A stretch of 21,459 nucleotides of DNA, taken from NCBI GenBank assembly GCA_002427815.1, contig DIZF01000048.1, positions 1 through 21,459 on the forward strand, read 5' to 3'. Position numbers and translations under genes: made by a program. How positions within the stretch are numbered: the stretch's first letter is position 1; every line of letters begins with the position of its first letter. The notes under the pieces are model-generated. The model made no database searches, had not been told where the DNA came from, and was given only the letters and a program-made list of their open reading frames with translations. The DNA is from Ramlibacter tataouinensis. Lineage in GTDB: Bacteria; Pseudomonadota; Gammaproteobacteria; Burkholderiales; Burkholderiaceae_C. Below, one piece after another: positions 1-7,370 of the stretch.

Positions 1-31
1 CATACCTGAATTGGAAACGACTACCCGAGGG

Positions 32-64
32 CCGCCCGTCGCCGGGCGGGCTGGCGCATGCCAG
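32..64 (-). terminator. tandem hairpins downstream of aceA
   Basis: Two perfect inverted repeats follow the aceA stop: a 7-bp GC stem (32-38 with 43-49, loop of 4) and a 5-bp stem (51-55 with 60-64, loop GCAT). No clear U-tract follows on the minus strand, so termination is plausible but not proven. Confidence 0.4.
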
Positions 65-70
65 CGGTTG

Positions 71-1393
<1,323 letters not shown>

Positions 1394-1470
1394 GAGGTTC
1401 ACTCCGAAGTTGATGAAGAAACTGGTTCGGCCCCGGGTTCGATCAATGGGGTGTCGATGAGTGAAACTCT

Positions 1471-1515
1471 AAGTCTTGTAGAAGACTTCCGGCCCTCTTA
1501 TGTCTTATACAAGAG
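1471..1515. promoter_or_regulatory. paired dyads in the aceA/EamA intergenic region
   Basis: A perfect 7-bp inverted repeat AAGTCTT-N4-AAGACTT (1471-1488) contains the 14-mer GTCTTGTAGAAGAC (1473-1486). A related 14-mer, GTCTTATACAAGAG, lies at 1502-1515, with centres 29 bp apart. Two related dyads about 80-120 bp upstream of aceA look like tandem operators for one dimeric regulator. A GntR-type metabolic regulator is one guess, but the sequence does not name it. Confidence 0.5.
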
Positions 1516-1534
1516 AGATTTTTATCTTCTTTTA

Positions 1535-1602
1535 AATCAATACCTTATGTTATTGATTTCGCATTGCGGCAATTTATTTCTCATATCGAGAAATATCGCC
1601 GC
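1535..1602. promoter_or_regulatory. AT-rich inverted repeats upstream of aceA and the EamA gene
   Basis: This AT-rich island in a GC-rich window has two dyads. One is AATCAATA (1535-1542) with TATTGATT (1551-1558). The other is TTTCTC-ATATC-GAGAAA (1577-1593), nested in a longer imperfect stem bounded by GCGGC (1566-1570) and GCCGC (1598-1602). They may be operators or promoter elements for either divergent gene. The rest of 1394-1747 holds no recognisable gene. Confidence 0.4.
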
Positions 1603-1747
1603 ACTGCAGCATTCCAACATTCCACATTACGGAACGTGTTTTTGCCTCGATGAGTTACCGGGGACACCCGCCGGCCCCGGGCCACTGCCACGTGGAGGGA
1701 TGCTCCTTGGGGCATGATGCGCCGTCGTGACGAAGAGCCATTGCTGA

Positions 1748-2671
1748 ATGACCCCCGGCTTCCAACGCTTGTTCGCCTATGCCTGCCTGGCACTGAGCAT
1801 GTCCTTGGTCGGCAGCTACGTCGCGCTTTCGCGACCGCTGGTGGCGGCCATCCCGGTGTTCCTGCTGGCCTGGTTGCGCTTCGGCATTGGCGGCCTTGCC
1901 ATGCTGCACTGGCTGCGCAAGCCCGCGAACGAGCCGCCCATGGGCCCGCAAACCAAATGGCTGGTGTTTCTCGAGTCCTTTCTCGGCAATTTCCTGTTTT
2001 CCATCTGCATGCTGTTCGGCGTGAGCCTCTCCAGCGCGGTGTCGGCTGGCGTCATCATGGCTTCGATACCCGCTGTCGTTGCGGTGCTGAGCTGGGCTTT
2101 CCTGCGCGAACGCATCGGCCCGCGCATCTGGGCGGCGATCGTGCTTGCGGGGCTTGGGATCGCGTTATTGGGCCTGTCACACCCGCCAGCGGCTCCGGCG
2201 GGAGCGGGCCCGGCGCCAGCCGCCAGCCAAGCATGGCTGGGCCACCTGCTGGTGTTCGGCGCTGTGCTGTGCGAAGCCGCCTATGCAGTGATCGGCAAGA
2301 AGCTCACCGGTGCACTGGGCCCCAAGCGCATCACTTCGCTGATCAACCTGTGGGGCTTTGCGCTGGTGACGCCGTTCGGAATCTACGAAGCCCTGCGCTT
2401 CGATTTCGCTGCCGTGCAGCCCGGCATCTGGATGCTCCTGCTGTTCTACTCCCTGGCAGCCAGCATCTGGACCGTGTGGCTTTGGATGACCGGCTTGAAA
2501 GTGGTCCCGGCGGCACAAGGCGGCGTGTTCACGGTGATGCTGCCGGTATCGGCAGCGCTGGTGGGGGTGCTCGTGCTCGGCGAACCGCTGGGCGGCTTTC
2601 AGCTGCTGGCCTTGGGCCTCGGCCTTGCCGGCGTGGTACTGGCCACGCTGCCGGTCAGGTCAGGGCCGTAG
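1748..2671 (+). CDS. EamA/DMT-family inner-membrane transporter
   Basis: Drug/metabolite transporter superfamily protein of 307 residues, predicted to sit in the inner membrane and export or exchange a small metabolite; the substrate cannot be read from sequence. About ten hydrophobic segments form two EamA repeats. The first begins at FAYACLALSMSLVGSYVALSRP and includes VSLSSAVSAGVIMASIPAVVAVLSW. The second begins around residue 165 (LLVFGAVLCEAAYAVIGKKL) and includes VVPAAQGGVFTVMLPVSAALVGVLVLGEPL. A hydrophilic Pro/Ala linker (about 145-160) separates them. The length is typical of the family. I chose the ATG at 1748 because the first membrane span starts soon after it; the ribosome site is weak. 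It diverges from aceA, and no operon partner follows. Confidence 0.88.
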   Translation: MTPGFQRLFAYACLALSMSLVGSYVALSRPLVAAIPVFLLAWLRFGIGGLAMLHWLRKPANEPPMGPQTKWLVFLESFLGNFLFSICMLFGVSLSSAVSAGVIMASIPAVVAVLSWAFLRERIGPRIWAAIVLAGLGIALLGLSHPPAAPAGAGPAPAASQAWLGHLLVFGAVLCEAAYAVIGKKLTGALGPKRITSLINLWGFALVTPFGIYEALRFDFAAVQPGIWMLLLFYSLAASIWTVWLWMTGLKVVPAAQGGVFTVMLPVSAALVGVLVLGEPLGGFQLLALGLGLAGVVLATLPVRSGP

Positions 2672-3016
2672 CGCTGACCACGATGCCATCCTGGTGGTCT
2701 TGGTGCGCTCCGGTCGCTGTCGAACCCTGTCGTTCTTGGCTCGGGCGTGGGGCAGCCGGTCTCGGCAAGGAGCCCCGAATGTTGTGCGCCGGCATGGCTT
2801 TGATGGCGGTTTCTCTTCCAGTGGGTGAGCAGGCGGACCGCTGCGCTGTGCCTGCGTTCGGCGTGCAGTTGCGGCTGCTCGCATGGCCAGTGGCTGCGCT
2901 CCCGAGGTCGCCGGTGGACAGTGCTTCGGACACGCGGCAAGGTCATCCCTGCGCCGTTCTTTCGATCTCCAGAGGGAAAACCGCGGCGAAGGCCAGTGAA
3001 AAAAACGACACGCCAG
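2672..3016. other. gene-free stretch between the EamA gene and the histone-like gene
   Basis: Open frames exist on both strands, but their translations are arginine-, proline- and cysteine-rich and resemble no family I know. None has a good ribosome site. I see no gene here. Confidence 0.5.
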
Positions 3017-3039
3017 AGCGAAAAAAGCGATTTTTCGCT
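3017..3039. repeat. perfect 9-bp inverted repeat (AGCGAAAAA / TTTTTCGCT)
   Basis: Arms at 3017-3025 and 3031-3039 flank a 5-nt loop. A second palindrome, AAACGCGTTT, follows at 3043-3052. The stem ends in a T-run, so it could terminate rightward transcription arriving from the EamA gene. It could equally be a control element, because it abuts the putative promoter of the histone-like gene. Confidence 0.6.
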
Positions 3040-3067
3040 TGGAAACGCGTTTTTTCTCCAGTAGCAT
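3039..3067 (+). promoter_or_regulatory. candidate sigma-70 promoter of the histone-like gene
   Basis: TTGGAA (3039-3044), 17 nt, then TAGCAT (3062-3067); each box matches the consensus at 4 of 6 positions. Transcription would begin near 3074, leaving a leader of about 58 nt with an AGAAGGAA ribosome site before the ATG at 3132. The AAACGCGTTT palindrome lies in the spacer. Predicted by eye only. Confidence 0.35.
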
Positions 3068-3131
3068 CCGCAGTGCCAGTGGGAATGCAGATTTCCATTG
3101 GTGATTAATCAACTTCTAGAAGGAAATAATC

Positions 3132-3569
3132 ATGGCAACTGCGAAAAAAGCTGCGGCGAAAAAAGCGACCGCAAAGAAGGCTCCGGCAAAGAAGGCTGCA
3201 CCGGCGAAGAAGGCCGTAGCGAAGAAGGCTCCGGCCAAGAAGGCGGCGCCGGCGAAGAAGGCTGTAGCGAAGAAAGCTCCGGCCAAGAAAGCGGCCGCGA
3301 AGAAGGCTCCCGCCAAGAAGCGCACTCCGAACGCCGCGTTCATGAAGGCACTGACCCCCAGCCCGCAACTCGCGGCTGTGGTCGGCTCGGCACCGCTGCC
3401 GCGCACGGAAGTGGTCAGCAAGCTGTGGGCCTACATCAAGAAGAACAAGCTGCAGGACAGCGTCAACAAGCGCATGGTCAACGCCGACGCCAAGCTGAAG
3501 GAAATCTTCGGCAAGGCCCAGGTCTCCATGTTCGAGATGGCCGGCCTGATCGGCAAGCACGTGAAGTAA
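3132..3569 (+). CDS. histone H1-like / SWIB-domain chromatin protein
   Basis: Small basic nucleoid-associated protein of 145 residues. Residues 2-65 are a lysine/alanine/proline tail built of AKKAPAKKA units, like the C-terminal tail of eukaryotic histone H1 and bacterial H1-like proteins, and expected to bind DNA through charge. Residues about 70-145 form a SWIB/MDM2-type domain: LTPSPQLAAVVG, then LPRTEVVSKLWAYIKKNKLQD, NKRMVNADAKLKEIFG and a closing helix. H1-tail/SWIB fusions are known in betaproteobacteria and chlamydiae; their exact role is poorly defined. The ATG at 3132 has AGGA 7 nt upstream. The gene is monocistronic, followed at once by a strong terminator, which suggests high expression. 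Confidence 0.92.
   Translation: MATAKKAAAKKATAKKAPAKKAAPAKKAVAKKAPAKKAAPAKKAVAKKAPAKKAAAKKAPAKKRTPNAAFMKALTPSPQLAAVVGSAPLPRTEVVSKLWAYIKKNKLQDSVNKRMVNADAKLKEIFGKAQVSMFEMAGLIGKHVK
3198..3293 (+). repeat. two 48-bp tandem repeats inside the histone-like tail
   Basis: Units 3198-3245 and 3246-3293 are near-identical and encode APAKKAVAKKAPAKKA twice. Differences are mostly synonymous. Such repeats tend to expand and contract by slippage or recombination, so tail length may vary between strains. Confidence 0.85.
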
Positions 3570-3587
3570 TCGGCCCCGGCCGATCTG

Positions 3588-3611
3588 AAAGGGCCGCTTC
3601 CGCGGCCCTTT
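3588..3611 (+). terminator. intrinsic terminator after the histone-like gene
   Basis: Perfect 10-bp stem AAAGGGCCGC (3588-3597) with GCGGCCCTTT (3602-3611), loop TTCC, followed by a T-rich TCTCATTTCT. A second dyad, ATCGGCC-CC-GGCCGAT, precedes it at 3569-3584. It lies in the convergent gap with the TPP-enzyme gene and could work in both directions. Confidence 0.85.
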
Positions 3612-3612
3612 C

Positions 3613-5361
3613 TCATTTCTGCAAGGCCTTTTGCCGGATGCTGCTGAGCGTGGCCCGCGTGGAGATGACTTCGGCATCGAGCATGATCTCGATCAGCGTG
3701 CCTTGCTTGCGCTCCAGCGCGGCCACCAGCTCCGGCTCGAACTCGGCCGTGCGCGTGACGCGCACGCCGGCATAACCATAGGCCCGCGCCAGCGCCGGGA
3801 AGTCGGGATTGGCCAAACGGGTGCCGCTGACGTGCTGCGGATACTCACGCTCCTGATGCATCCGGATCGTGCCGTACATCCCGTTGTTGAGGAGAACGAT
3901 GATGGTCTTGGCACCGTGCTGCACCGCAGTGGCCAACTCCTGCCCATTCATCAGGAAGTCGCCGTCGCCGGTCATGGTCAACGTCGTGCGACCGCTGACG
4001 AGGTTGGCGGCAATGCCCGCCGGCACGCCGTAGCCCATCGCGCCATTGGTCGGCGCCAGCTGCGTCTTGTGGCCCTTGGCGAGGCCATGGTGCTGGAAGA
4101 AGCGGTGCATCCAGCTGGAGAAATTGCCCGCCCCCGTGGTGTGCACGGCGTCGTGCGGCAGATGCTTCGCGAGCACCGCGACGATGGCCGGCATGTCGAT
4201 GTCGCCGGGCAAGGCCTGCGGCACCAGGTTCGCCAGGTAGTCGGCGTGCGCCGCTTCGGTCCAGCCGGTCCACGGCAGCTGCGGCGGTGCCACCAGAGCC
4301 TCCATGGAACACGCAGCCGCGTTCATGGTGGCGTTGATCGCCAGATCGGCCTGGTACACGCGGTTCAGCTCCTCGGCCGACGCGTGAATGTGCACCAGCT
4401 TTTGCCTGGACCTGGGCGCCTGCAGCAAGGTATAGCCCCCGGTCGTCATTTCGCCCAGGCGTGCGCCGATCGCCAGGATCAGGTCGCTGTCCTTGATGCG
4501 CGCTGCGAGCTTGGGGTTCGGGCCTATGCCCACGTCGCCGGCATAAAGCGGATGGTGATTGTCGAAGGTATCCTGGAAACGGAAGGCATTGCCGACGGGC
4601 AGCTGCCAGTCTTCGGCGAAACGCTGCAGCGCCTGCGCCGCCTGCGGGGTCCAGCCACCGCCGCCGGCGATGACAAAGGGTCTTTTCGCCTGAAGCAGCA
4701 GCTCACGCAACGTGCGCAGCGATTCGGGCGGGGTCCAGGCCGGCACCGGTTCCACGCGGGGCAAGGGCCGGGCCTGCGTCAAGTGCGTCAGCATGTCTTC
4801 GGGCAGCACCAGTACCACCGGGCCGGGCCGGCCGTTCATGGCCGTGGCGAAGGCCCGCGCGATGTATTCTGGAATACGGCCGGCGTCGTCGATGCGCTCG
4901 ACCCGTTTGGCCATGCCCTTGGTGCTGGGGCCGAAGAAGCTGGTGTACTCGACTTCCTGGAAAGCCTCGCGGTCGCGCTGGTCACTGGCGACGTCACCCA
5001 CGAACAGCACCATGGGCGTGGAATCCTGGAAAGCCGTGTGCACGCCGATCGAGGCGTTGGTGGCACCGGGACCGCGGGTGACGAAGCAGACCCCCGGTCG
5101 CCCCGTCAGCTTGCCGTGCGCCTCGGCCATGAAGGCGGCACCGCCCTCCTGGCGATTGACGACGAAGCGAATCCTGTCGCCATAGGCATGAAAGCCATCG
5201 AGCACGGCCAGGTAGCTTTCGCCCGGCACGCCAAAGGCATGCGTCACTCCCTGCGCCACCAGGCACTCGACAATCAGATGACCGGCGGGCTGACTGCTGT
5301 TCGCGTCGGAGCGCACCCCGGGGTCCGTGGATTGAACTGACGGTTTGGGCGCTGCATTCAT
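3613..5361 (-). CDS. thiamine-pyrophosphate-dependent enzyme, acetolactate synthase-like
   Basis: Cytoplasmic TPP enzyme of 582 residues from the acetolactate synthase/benzoylformate decarboxylase superfamily, acting on a 2-keto acid or related C-C bond; the substrate is unknown. Domains run in the usual order. The N-terminal Pyr domain (about 25-190) has the cofactor-activating Glu72 in VVNRQEGGAAFMAE and the loop TRGPGATN. A central domain follows (about 215-350). The C-terminal PP domain has the TPP/Mg motif GDG (465-467) and NN (492-493, LLNNGMYGT). A regulatory small subunit, expected with biosynthetic acetolactate synthase, is absent nearby, which favours a catabolic role. It starts 24-39 bp from the divergent TetR gene with the putative TetR operator in that gap, so it is probably a TetR target. 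The inositol enzyme IolD belongs to the same superfamily but is longer. Confidence 0.9.
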   Translation of the reverse strand: MNAAPKPSVQSTDPGVRSDANSSQPAGHLIVECLVAQGVTHAFGVPGESYLAVLDGFHAYGDRIRFVVNRQEGGAAFMAEAHGKLTGRPGVCFVTRGPGATNASIGVHTAFQDSTPMVLFVGDVASDQRDREAFQEVEYTSFFGPSTKGMAKRVERIDDAGRIPEYIARAFATAMNGRPGPVVLVLPEDMLTHLTQARPLPRVEPVPAWTPPESLRTLRELLLQAKRPFVIAGGGGWTPQAAQALQRFAEDWQLPVGNAFRFQDTFDNHHPLYAGDVGIGPNPKLAARIKDSDLILAIGARLGEMTTGGYTLLQAPRSRQKLVHIHASAEELNRVYQADLAINATMNAAACSMEALVAPPQLPWTGWTEAAHADYLANLVPQALPGDIDMPAIVAVLAKHLPHDAVHTTGAGNFSSWMHRFFQHHGLAKGHKTQLAPTNGAMGYGVPAGIAANLVSGRTTLTMTGDGDFLMNGQELATAVQHGAKTIIVLLNNGMYGTIRMHQEREYPQHVSGTRLANPDFPALARAYGYAGVRVTRTAEFEPELVAALERKQGTLIEIMLDAEVISTRATLSSIRQKALQK

Positions 5362-5365
5362 AGAC

Positions 5366-5394
5366 TTGACTTTATTAACCAGGCGGTGAATTAT
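5366..5394 (+). promoter_or_regulatory. candidate promoter of the TetR gene
   Basis: TTGACT (5366-5371), 17 nt, AATTAT (5389-5394). Predicted transcription starts near 5401, at or next to the ATG chosen for the regulator. The 22-bp dyad at 5372-5393 fills the spacer and most of the -10 box, as expected for autorepression. Predicted by eye. Confidence 0.45.
5372..5393 (-). promoter_or_regulatory. putative TetR operator, site 1
   Basis: Imperfect 22-bp dyad: 9-bp arms around a 4-bp spacer. On the minus strand it reads TAATTCACC-N4-GGTTAAT followed by AA. Outside the spacer it matches site 2 (6097-6118) at 17 of 18 positions. It lies between the divergent TetR and TPP-enzyme genes, 10 bp before the TPP-enzyme ATG. 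Confidence 0.8.
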
Positions 5395-5400
5395 CCGGAC

Positions 5401-6051
5401 ATGCCCAGAGACATCGTCCCGGTAGTGGAAGAGCGCCAGCGCGACGCCGACCGCTCGCAGGGCATCATCTTAGCCGCAGCGCGCGACGAGTTCGCCGAGC
5501 ACGGCCTGGGTGGGGCGCGCATGGATCGCATTGCCGAGCGGGCCGGCCTGAACAAGCGGCTGATCTACTACTATTTCGAGGACAAGGACCGCCTGTTTCA
5601 GGCGGTGCTCGAACAGGCTTATCTGCAGATCCGCGAGGAAGAGCGCACGCTCAACCTGCTGGGCCTGAAGCCGGCGGAGGCTTTGCGGCGCCTGATCGAA
5701 TTCACGTGGAACTACTACCTGGGCCACCCCGAGTTCCTCTCCCTGCTCAATAGCGAAAACCTGCAGAGCGCGCGCCACCTGCAGGACTCGGAGCGGGCCC
5801 GTGAGATGAACTCGCCCCTGATTGCCACGCTCGGCGAAATCCTCGAGCGCGGGCGCAAGGAAGGCAGCTTTCGCGGCGGAGTCGACCCGCTGCAGCTGTA
5901 TGTTTCGATCGCCGGGCTGTCGTACTTCTATCTCTCCAACCATCACACGCTTTCGGCGATCTTTGGGCGCGACCTGATGACGGTCAGGGCGAAAAACGAA
6001 CGCCTGAACCACATGTGCGATGTGATCCTCGGCTATGTTCTGCTGAACTGA
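5401..6051 (+). CDS. TetR/AcrR-family transcriptional regulator
   Basis: Dimeric ligand-responsive repressor of 216 residues. The N-terminal TetR domain shows IILAAARDEFAEHGLGGARMDRIAERAGLNKRLIYYYFEDKDRLFQAV, with the recognition helix around NKRLIYYYF. The remaining helices form a ligand-binding domain (FTWNYYLGHPEFLSLL, then GVDPLQLYVSIAGLSYFYLSNHHTLSAIFG) of the kind common in proteobacterial catabolic repressors. A GTG at 5386 would add five residues but would put the start inside the operator, so I prefer the ATG at 5401. If the predicted promoter is right, the message would be nearly leaderless; no good ribosome site is visible. It is divergent from the TPP-enzyme gene and upstream of the oxidoreductase operon, both of which carry matching dyads. 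Confidence 0.93.
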   Translation: MPRDIVPVVEERQRDADRSQGIILAAARDEFAEHGLGGARMDRIAERAGLNKRLIYYYFEDKDRLFQAVLEQAYLQIREEERTLNLLGLKPAEALRRLIEFTWNYYLGHPEFLSLLNSENLQSARHLQDSERAREMNSPLIATLGEILERGRKEGSFRGGVDPLQLYVSIAGLSYFYLSNHHTLSAIFGRDLMTVRAKNERLNHMCDVILGYVLLN

Positions 6052-6072
6052 GCAGCGTGGGCAGCGTGCATA

Positions 6073-6100
6073 TTGCTTCCGGCGATGGGCATCTTATAAT
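6073..6100 (+). promoter_or_regulatory. promoter of the oxidoreductase-DUF993-isomerase operon
   Basis: A perfect TATAAT (6095-6100) is preceded at 16 nt by TTGCTT (6073-6078). The -10 box overlaps the left arm of the putative TetR operator, so bound repressor would block polymerase. Transcription would start near 6107, giving a leader of about 90 nt. Confidence 0.6.
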
Positions 6101-6118
6101 TCACCATACGGTTAATTA
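6097..6118 (+). promoter_or_regulatory. putative TetR operator, site 2
   Basis: Near-perfect dyad TAATTCACC-N4-GGTTAAT followed by TA; the two 9-bp arms differ from perfect symmetry at one position. It matches site 1 with the same 4-bp spacer length and overlaps the perfect -10 box. Confidence 0.82.
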
Positions 6119-6196
6119 CAGCGTACCGCGCGGCAGCCTGATGCCGATTCATCCCGTGCCGCGGTCCACCGCGCAAGCTCAGTCCGGAGGATAAGA

Positions 6197-7360
6197 ATGC
6201 CCACCCAACGACTTGGACTCATCATGCACGGCGTCACGGGACGCATGGGCATGAATCAGCACCTGATCCGCTCCATCGTCGCGATCCGCCAGCAGGGCGG
6301 CGTGGCGCTGGCCAATGGCGACAAGGTGATGCCCGACCCGATCCTGATCGGGCGCAACGCCGAGAAGATCGAGGCTCTGGCCCGGGCCCATGGCATCGCC
6401 CGCTGGGGCACCGACCTGGACCAGGCGCTGGCGAATCCGCAGGACACGGTGTTCTTCGATGCCGGCACCACCCAGATGCGCCCAACCCTGCTGGCCCGGG
6501 CGATTCACGCCGGCAAGCATGTCTATTGCGAAAAGCCGATCGCCACCAACCTGAACGAAGCGGTAGAGATCGCCCGGCTGGCGCAGGCGTCGGGCCTCAA
6601 GCATGGCGCGGTGCAGGACAAGCTGTTCCTGCCCGGCCTGCGCAAGCTCGATCTGCTGCGCCGCGCCGGTTTCTTCGGTCGCATGCTGTCGGTGCGCCTG
6701 GAGTTCGGCTACTGGGTGTTCGAGGGCGACCTGCAGCCGATCCAGCGTCCGAGCTGGAACTACCGCAAGGAGGACGGCGGCGGCGTGATCCTGGACATGA
6801 TGTGCCACTGGCGCTATGTCCTGGACAACCTGTTCGGCGAGGTGAAAGCGATCTCGTGCACAGGCGCCACGCACATTCCCCAGCGCTGGGACGAGTCCGG
6901 TGCTCCCTACATGGCGACCGCCGACGATGCGGCCTATGCGACGGCGGAACTGGTCGGCCACAACGGCGAGCCGGTGATCGCGCAAATGAACATGTCGTGG
7001 GCGACGCGGGTGCGGCGCGACGACCTGGTGACCTTCCATGTCGACGGTACGCACGGATCGGCCGTGGCCGGCCTGACCGAATGCCGGGCCCAGAGTCGCG
7101 TCACGACGCCGCGGCCGGTCTGGAATCCAGACCAGAAGCAGACCATGAGCTTTTTCGACCAGTGGCAGGAAGTGCCCGACACCCAGGTCTGGGACAACGG
7201 CTTCAAGATCCAGTGGGAGCACTTCATTCGCCATGTGGCACAGGACGAGCCTTATCGCTGGACCCTGCCCGAAGGCGCCAAAGGCGTGCAACTGGTGGAG
7301 GCGGCGCTGCAAAGCTGGAAAGAGCGGCGTTGGGTCGATGTGCCGGCGCTCGCCATCTGA
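6197..7360 (+). CDS. Gfo/Idh/MocA-family NAD(P)-dependent oxidoreductase
   Basis: Cytoplasmic dehydrogenase of 387 residues that probably oxidises a hydroxyl group on a sugar, polyol or sugar acid. The N-terminal Rossmann fold starts with a glycine-rich loop, GVTGRMG (about 13-19). The family signature CEKP gives the catalytic Lys113. The C-terminal alpha/beta domain holds a DMMCH motif (Asp200, His204), matching the catalytic DxxxH of inositol/glucose-fructose-type dehydrogenases. Length is normal for the family. The ATG at 6197 has a strong GGAGG 6 nt upstream. First gene of a three-gene operon; the next start is 10 nt after its stop. Substrate unknown. The insertion after the first helix (QQGGVALANGDKVMPDP) is longer than in simple members. 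Confidence 0.92.
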   Translation: MPTQRLGLIMHGVTGRMGMNQHLIRSIVAIRQQGGVALANGDKVMPDPILIGRNAEKIEALARAHGIARWGTDLDQALANPQDTVFFDAGTTQMRPTLLARAIHAGKHVYCEKPIATNLNEAVEIARLAQASGLKHGAVQDKLFLPGLRKLDLLRRAGFFGRMLSVRLEFGYWVFEGDLQPIQRPSWNYRKEDGGGVILDMMCHWRYVLDNLFGEVKAISCTGATHIPQRWDESGAPYMATADDAAYATAELVGHNGEPVIAQMNMSWATRVRRDDLVTFHVDGTHGSAVAGLTECRAQSRVTTPRPVWNPDQKQTMSFFDQWQEVPDTQVWDNGFKIQWEHFIRHVAQDEPYRWTLPEGAKGVQLVEAALQSWKERRWVDVPALAI

Positions 7361-7370
7361 TCGGCCCGCC

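Noticed and set aside
2660..3112. 150-codon minus-strand frame in the gap before the histone-like gene
   Set aside because: Arg/Pro/Cys-rich translation with no family likeness and no ribosome site.
3132..3330. Repeated KKA-coding DNA as a possible CRISPR or other non-coding array
   Set aside because: Repeats are in frame, contiguous and without spacers; they encode the lysine/alanine tail of the histone-like protein.
3631..5340. 569-codon plus-strand frame
   Set aside because: Mirror frame of the TPP-enzyme gene in GC-rich DNA; no family motifs.
6052..6069. 9-bp tandem repeat GCAGCGTGG / GCAGCGTGC after the TetR gene
   Set aside because: Short, imperfect and without dyad symmetry; not enough to call a site.
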